Source: an uncultured Pseudomonadota bacterium
GTDB lineage: Bacteria > Myxococcota > UBA796
Assembly: GCA_913040875.1 (NCBI GenBank)
Contig: CAJWHX010000172.1
Span: forward strand, 1 to 7,120
Length of the DNA: 7,120 nucleotides
Direction of reading: 5' to 3'
Positions 5,284 through 7,120 of the stretch are shown one piece after another (the stretch's first letter is position 1; each line of letters starts with the position of its first letter). The notes under the pieces were generated by a model that worked only from the letters and a program-made list of their open reading frames with translations, did not search any database and had not been told where the DNA came from. The position numbers were made by a program, and so were the translations under genes.

Positions 5284-5850
5284 ATGTCTACAATCGAGAT
5301 GTCAGTCGCTGTCCGCGAACAGACAGGAAAAGGGATTGCTCGAAAACTTCGCCGATCAGGTGTGGTTCCGGCTGTAATCTATCGCGGTGGTAATACACCA
5401 ACTATGATCTCTATCGATCCAAATGCTCTTACACTGGCATTTGACCGTTCAGGAAACCCAAATAATTTGGTTGCTTTGGACGTAGATGGTTCAACTTTCA
5501 CCTGTTTGGTACGTGAAGTTCAGCGTCATCCAGTATCTGGTTTGATCCGTCACGTTGACTTTTATGAAGTCAAAGAAGATGAATACCTCACGGTTACTGT
5601 TCCTGTTCAAACAGTCGGGAAAGCAGTCGGTGTTGCAATGGGTGGTTCATTGCGTTTGGTTCGCCGAGAACTGAATGTACGATGCTTGCCAGCAAATATA
5701 CCCGCTATTATTGAAGCCGATGTAACTTCTTTGGATATCGGCAACTTCTTGAAGGTCAACCAAATTGCCAATCCTGAGGGCGTTGAGATTTTGTTTGACG
5801 AGAAGGGAGTGTTCAATATTGCAACTGTCATCAAGCGTCGTGGTACCTAA
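5284..5850 (+). CDS. rplY: 50S ribosomal protein L25 (bL25, long CTC/TL5 form)
   Basis: Binds 5S rRNA in the large subunit. The 188 residues comprise an N-terminal 5S-binding domain (about 1-95) and a C-terminal beta-rich TL5-type domain (about 98-188); the short E. coli protein has only the first. N-terminal hallmarks are REQTGKGIARKLRRSGVVPAVIY (11-33) and VREVQRHPVSGLIRHVDF (76-93). The C-terminal domain shows VPVQTVGKAVGVAMGGSLRLVRRELNVRCLP (106-136 region) and the LDIGNFLKV stretch (150-158). I chose ATG 5284 because GGAG (5275-5278) lies 5 nt upstream; the GTG at 5278 overlaps that site. pth follows after 6 nt, so they are probably co-transcribed from the promoter near 5106-5134. The leader before it is folded and may provide feedback control. 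Confidence 0.95.
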   Translation: MSTIEMSVAVREQTGKGIARKLRRSGVVPAVIYRGGNTPTMISIDPNALTLAFDRSGNPNNLVALDVDGSTFTCLVREVQRHPVSGLIRHVDFYEVKEDEYLTVTVPVQTVGKAVGVAMGGSLRLVRRELNVRCLPANIPAIIEADVTSLDIGNFLKVNQIANPEGVEILFDEKGVFNIATVIKRRGT

Positions 5851-5856
5851 TTTATT

Positions 5857-6423
5857 ATGTTCTTGGTTGTTGGCTTAGGAAACCCAGGGTTGAAATACCT
5901 CAACACTCGTCACAATATCGGTTTTGATGTTGTGAATGAATTGGCTGGGCGCAATTGCGTAGACTTACCTTCAAAAAAGAAGTCGAATTCCTTGGTCAGT
6001 GATGTTCGCATTGGTGATGAAAATTGCATTCTCTCTCTTCCTCAACAGTTCATGAATCGTTCTGGTCAACCGGTTGCTTCATTGATGGGCTATTACAAGA
6101 TTCCTTCTAAGAAGGTGATTGTTGTTCACGATGAACTCGACATTCCGTTTGGGGATGTTCGACTCAAGCAGCAGGGTGGCCACGGCGGACACAGTGGTTT
6201 GCGAGACATCATTCAGCACATTGGTAAGGATTTTACTCGAGTGCGAGTTGGTGTAGGAAGACCACCCAAGGGTTGGGATACTGCCAACTATGTGTTGGGT
6301 CGATGGACCAAAGTGGAAATGGATGGACTGACAGATATGAAGATCGACGCTTGCAATGCGATTGAATCAGTACTGAAGGTCGGTGTCTTAGATGCCATGC
6401 AGACTGTCAATGCGAAAAACTGA
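5857..6423 (+). CDS. pth: Peptidyl-tRNA hydrolase
   Basis: Releases tRNA from peptidyl-tRNA that has dropped off the ribosome; a cytoplasmic, essential enzyme in most bacteria. The 188 residues match the usual family length. Visible motifs: VVGLGNPG with N9, the catalytic His H19 in TRHNIGF, QFMNRSG with N67, VHDELD with D92, GGHGGHSGL (108-115), and RVGVGRP (130-136). The residue equivalent to E. coli N114, which helps hold the tRNA/peptide end, is Ser113 here; His19, N67 and D92 are intact, so activity is expected. The ATG at 5857 is 6 nt after the rplY stop and has no clear Shine-Dalgarno of its own, which points to translational coupling with rplY. No terminator hairpin with a T run is visible after its stop. 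Confidence 0.95.
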   Translation: MFLVVGLGNPGLKYLNTRHNIGFDVVNELAGRNCVDLPSKKKSNSLVSDVRIGDENCILSLPQQFMNRSGQPVASLMGYYKIPSKKVIVVHDELDIPFGDVRLKQQGGHGGHSGLRDIIQHIGKDFTRVRVGVGRPPKGWDTANYVLGRWTKVEMDGLTDMKIDACNAIESVLKVGVLDAMQTVNAKN

Positions 6424-6433
6424 AACACCTTAT

Positions 6434-6439
6434 TATAAT
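6434..6439 (+). promoter_or_regulatory. Candidate -10 box for hppA
   Basis: An exact TATAAT lies 10 nt after the pth stop. The -35 position at 17-nt spacing (TGCGAA, 6411-6416) is poor. If used, transcription would start near 6446 and give a leader of about 30 nt. The alternative is read-through from rplY-pth. Confidence 0.4.
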
Positions 6440-6452
6440 TTAACTTAAAAAT

Positions 6453-6466
6453 GCATCTTCGGATGT
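6453..6466 (+). promoter_or_regulatory. UUCG-tetraloop hairpin abutting the hppA ribosome binding site
   Basis: GCATC (6453-6457) pairs with GATGT (6462-6466) around TTCG, giving the very stable C(UUCG)G loop. The next bases are GGGAG (6467-6471), the hppA Shine-Dalgarno, 5 nt before the ATG. No T run follows on the plus strand, so it is not a terminator. It may affect translation or protect the mRNA 5' end. Confidence 0.5.
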
Positions 6467-6476
6467 GGGAGAAAAA

Positions 6477-7120
6477 ATGGATCCTTTAGTATATGGAGTT
6501 CCAGCGGCTGGTGTGGTTGCCTTGATTTTCGCATTTATGAAATCAGGCAGCGTATCAAAAGCAGATGCTGGTACTGATGAAATGAAAATAATTGCAGGTC
6601 GCATTGCTGATGGTGCACGTGCATTCTTGGTTGCTGAATACAAAGTGTTGGCAATCTTTGTTGCTGTAGTGGCAGTGTTACTTGGAATCGCCAACTCTGG
6701 TGGTACTGAACAATCTCCAATCATCGCTATAGCATTTGTATTGGGTGCAGTATTTTCAGCAGCCGCAGGTTGGTTTGGGATGATGGTTGCGACCAAAGCA
6801 AACGTTCGTACCACTGCAGCCGCTCGTACTTCAATGCCGCAAGCACTAAAGGTTGCATTCGATGGTGGAACCGTGATGGGGATGACCGTTGTTGGTCTGG
6901 CCTTGATTGGTGTCTCTGGTCTCTTTATTGTATTCTCTGGAATGGGATGGGAAACTCAAAAGATCCTTAACGTGATCGCTGGTTTCTCAATGGGTGCTTC
7001 TTCAATTGCATTGTTCGCTCGTGTTGGTGGTGGGATTTACACCAAAGCGGCAGACGTTGGTGCTGACCTTGTAGGAAAAGTAGAAGCCGGTCTTCCGGAA
7101 GACTCACCATACAACCCTGC
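6477..7120 (+). CDS. hppA: Membrane-bound ion-pumping pyrophosphatase, N-terminal part (3' truncated by window edge)
   Basis: Integral membrane pump that couples pyrophosphate hydrolysis to H+ or Na+ export. Only 214 codons of a roughly 650-800-residue protein are present. Hydrophobic segments are visible at about 3-22, 50-73, 81-105, 132-153 and 163-182. The family signature GGGIYTKAADVGADLVGKVEAG occupies 184-205 and leads into LPEDSPYNPA, just before the catalytic core, which lies outside the window. I chose ATG 6477 because GGGAG (6467-6471) is 5 nt upstream and the first codons form a transmembrane helix. The residues that separate K+-dependent from K+-independent types, and those that set ion choice, are not in view. 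A PPi-using pump near prs fits general biosynthetic energy economy, but no direct link is shown. Confidence 0.95.
   Translation, partial: MDPLVYGVPAAGVVALIFAFMKSGSVSKADAGTDEMKIIAGRIADGARAFLVAEYKVLAIFVAVVAVLLGIANSGGTEQSPIIAIAFVLGAVFSAAAGWFGMMVATKANVRTTAAARTSMPQALKVAFDGGTVMGMTVVGLALIGVSGLFIVFSGMGWETQKILNVIAGFSMGASSIALFARVGGGIYTKAADVGADLVGKVEAGLPEDSPYNP

Noticed and set aside
6440..6814. 124-aa minus-strand ORF antisense to hppA
   Set aside because: It mirrors the Ala/Val/Ile-rich coding of hppA, has low-complexity composition, and has no recognisable domain.

Overview
The window is a chromosomal stretch of a bacterium with roughly mid-40s % GC by eye. It holds six protein genes and one tRNA. 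There is no sign of an insertion sequence, phage, CRISPR array or integration site. The run tRNA-Gln, prs, rplY, pth is a known housekeeping order in several proteobacterial groups, especially delta-proteobacteria-like lineages. The long two-domain L25 (CTC/TL5 type), a membrane pyrophosphatase and FtsK also fit a Gram-negative-type bacterium. The phylum cannot be fixed from this window; the lineage is inference.

Layout. 1-505 (+): the 3' end of ftsK, closed by a strong intrinsic terminator (532-570). 549-3615 (-): a two-gene unit converging on ftsK. Its first gene is an unusual UvrA-family ABC ATPase, and 7 nt after that stop comes an exported staphylococcal-type nuclease with a C-terminal lamin-tail domain. 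3616-3689: a divergent control region with a good sigma70-type promoter for the tRNA and an inverted repeat over its -10 box. 3690-3850 (+): tRNA-Gln(TTG), then an intrinsic terminator. 3884-5032 (+): prs, enlarged by insertions. 5033-5283: a regulatory gap with an inverted repeat, a promoter and a folded mRNA leader. 5284-6423 (+): rplY and pth, 6 nt apart. 6477 to the window end (+): the 5' part of hppA, with its own -10-like box and a UUCG hairpin against its ribosome binding site.

How the genes fit together. The plus-strand block is core metabolism and translation: Prs makes PRPP, L25 binds 5S rRNA, Pth recycles peptidyl-tRNA, and HppA uses pyrophosphate (a product of PRPP-consuming and other biosynthetic reactions) to pump ions. 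FtsK serves chromosome segregation at division. The minus-strand pair is the accessory part. The UvrA-like protein keeps two ABC halves and a UvrB-binding-like region, but it has lost the DNA-contacting insertion domain and key residues of its second ATP site. It is unlikely to be the housekeeping UvrA. Its link to the exported nuclease is positional only.

Most worth a second look: the insertion-domain-less UvrA paralogue and its nuclease partner; the folded rplY leader, whose purine-rich internal loop recalls the 5S loop E strand; a 13-bp perfect inverted repeat inside the UvrA-like gene; a terminator hairpin that transcription must pass to reach prs from the tRNA promoter; and two back-to-back palindromes inside prs.
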